Source: Ustilaginoidea virens (taxonomy: Eukaryota; Ascomycota; Sordariomycetes; Hypocreales; Clavicipitaceae). Taken from it: a DNA stretch of 64,000 bases. The notes beneath the pieces were generated by a model. That model was not told the DNA's origin. It was given only the letters and a program-made list of their open reading frames with translations, and did not search any database. Of the stretch, positions 63,969 to 64,000 are shown piece by piece; the first letter of the stretch is position 1, and each line of letters starts with the position of its first letter. The stretch covers positions 1,984,001-2,048,000 of the forward strand of contig NC_057322.1 in the NCBI RefSeq assembly GCF_000687475.1. Direction: 5' to 3'. The translations under genes were made by a program, and so were the position numbers.

Positions 63969-64000
63969 ATGCCCAACGACGACGACAAATCCGCCGCCCG
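63969..64000 (+). CDS. Possible 5' end of a gene cut by window edge
   Basis: An ATG in GCCATGCC context begins MPNDDDKSAA and stays open to the last base. Only ten full codons are present. GC-rich, regular codons and the preceding CA-rich leader (CCAAGCCAAGCCGGCC) look like a fungal gene start, but this is weak evidence and no family can be assigned. Confidence 0.3.
   Translation, partial: MPNDDDKSAA

Noticed and set aside
1..64000. tRNA, rRNA and CRISPR features
   Set aside because: I looked for tRNA B-box-like GGTTCGAnnCC strings in cloverleaf context on both strands by eye and found none convincing. No rRNA or spaced-repeat array is seen, and CRISPR is not expected in a fungus.

Overview
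The window is nuclear DNA of a filamentous ascomycete, most likely a hypocrealean Sordariomycete. Genes are compact, with short GT-AG introns (mostly 50-150 bp). Coding GC is high, intergenic spacers are rich in homopolymers and microsatellites, and the housekeeping proteins read as Sordariomycete orthologues. I cannot name the species. Exon boundaries below were worked out by hand from splice signals, reading phase and protein-family continuity; there is no transcript evidence.

Left part (1-27 kb) is accessory-looking. It holds the truncated 3' side of a gEgh16/Gas1-type secreted protein, a roughly 390-bp inverted-repeat element, two small secreted proteins, a three-exon Mx-like dynamin GTPase and a three-exon protein with two RNase H1 N-terminal (viroplasmin) domains followed by about 100-bp decayed repeats. 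Then come an ankyrin protein with a DYW-like nucleic-acid deaminase domain, a large DOCK-family RhoGEF, a predicted nuclease plus kinase-like protein with a perfect 211-bp tandem duplication upstream, and a GNAT acetyltransferase. Gene-poor stretches of 1-2.4 kb separate them.

Middle part (28-41 kb) is mostly housekeeping: divergent ribosomal protein genes rps5 and rps25, the mitochondrial ADP/ATP carrier, the histone-fold CENP-X/MHF2 subunit, a GPI-type cupredoxin, a cytochrome-b5/MAPR-like membrane protein and a coiled-coil spindle-pole-type protein.

Right part (41.7-64 kb) is a dense housekeeping block: a Whi2-like BTB protein, rfc3 (frame broken at a G11 tract), a sphingoid-base-phosphate phosphatase, an SDR reductase, uba2, qng1, DNA polymerase delta subunit 4, ski8, mitochondrial ribosomal protein bL32, septin cdc10 and guanylate kinase. 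Next to guk1 is a 418-bp MITE with long terminal inverted repeats flanked by TA. A gene truncated by the window edge may begin at 63969.

Functionally, the right half covers DNA replication (rfc3, Pol delta small subunit), SUMO activation, translation, RNA decay, membrane lipid turnover and cytokinesis. The left half looks like a set of conflict, effector or self/non-self genes. The most notable observations are the viroplasmin-domain gene with its decayed repeat tail, the nuclease-kinase gene with its duplicated upstream region, the two inverted-repeat elements, two genes whose start codon is split off by an ATG|GT intron, and the homopolymer frameshift in rfc3.
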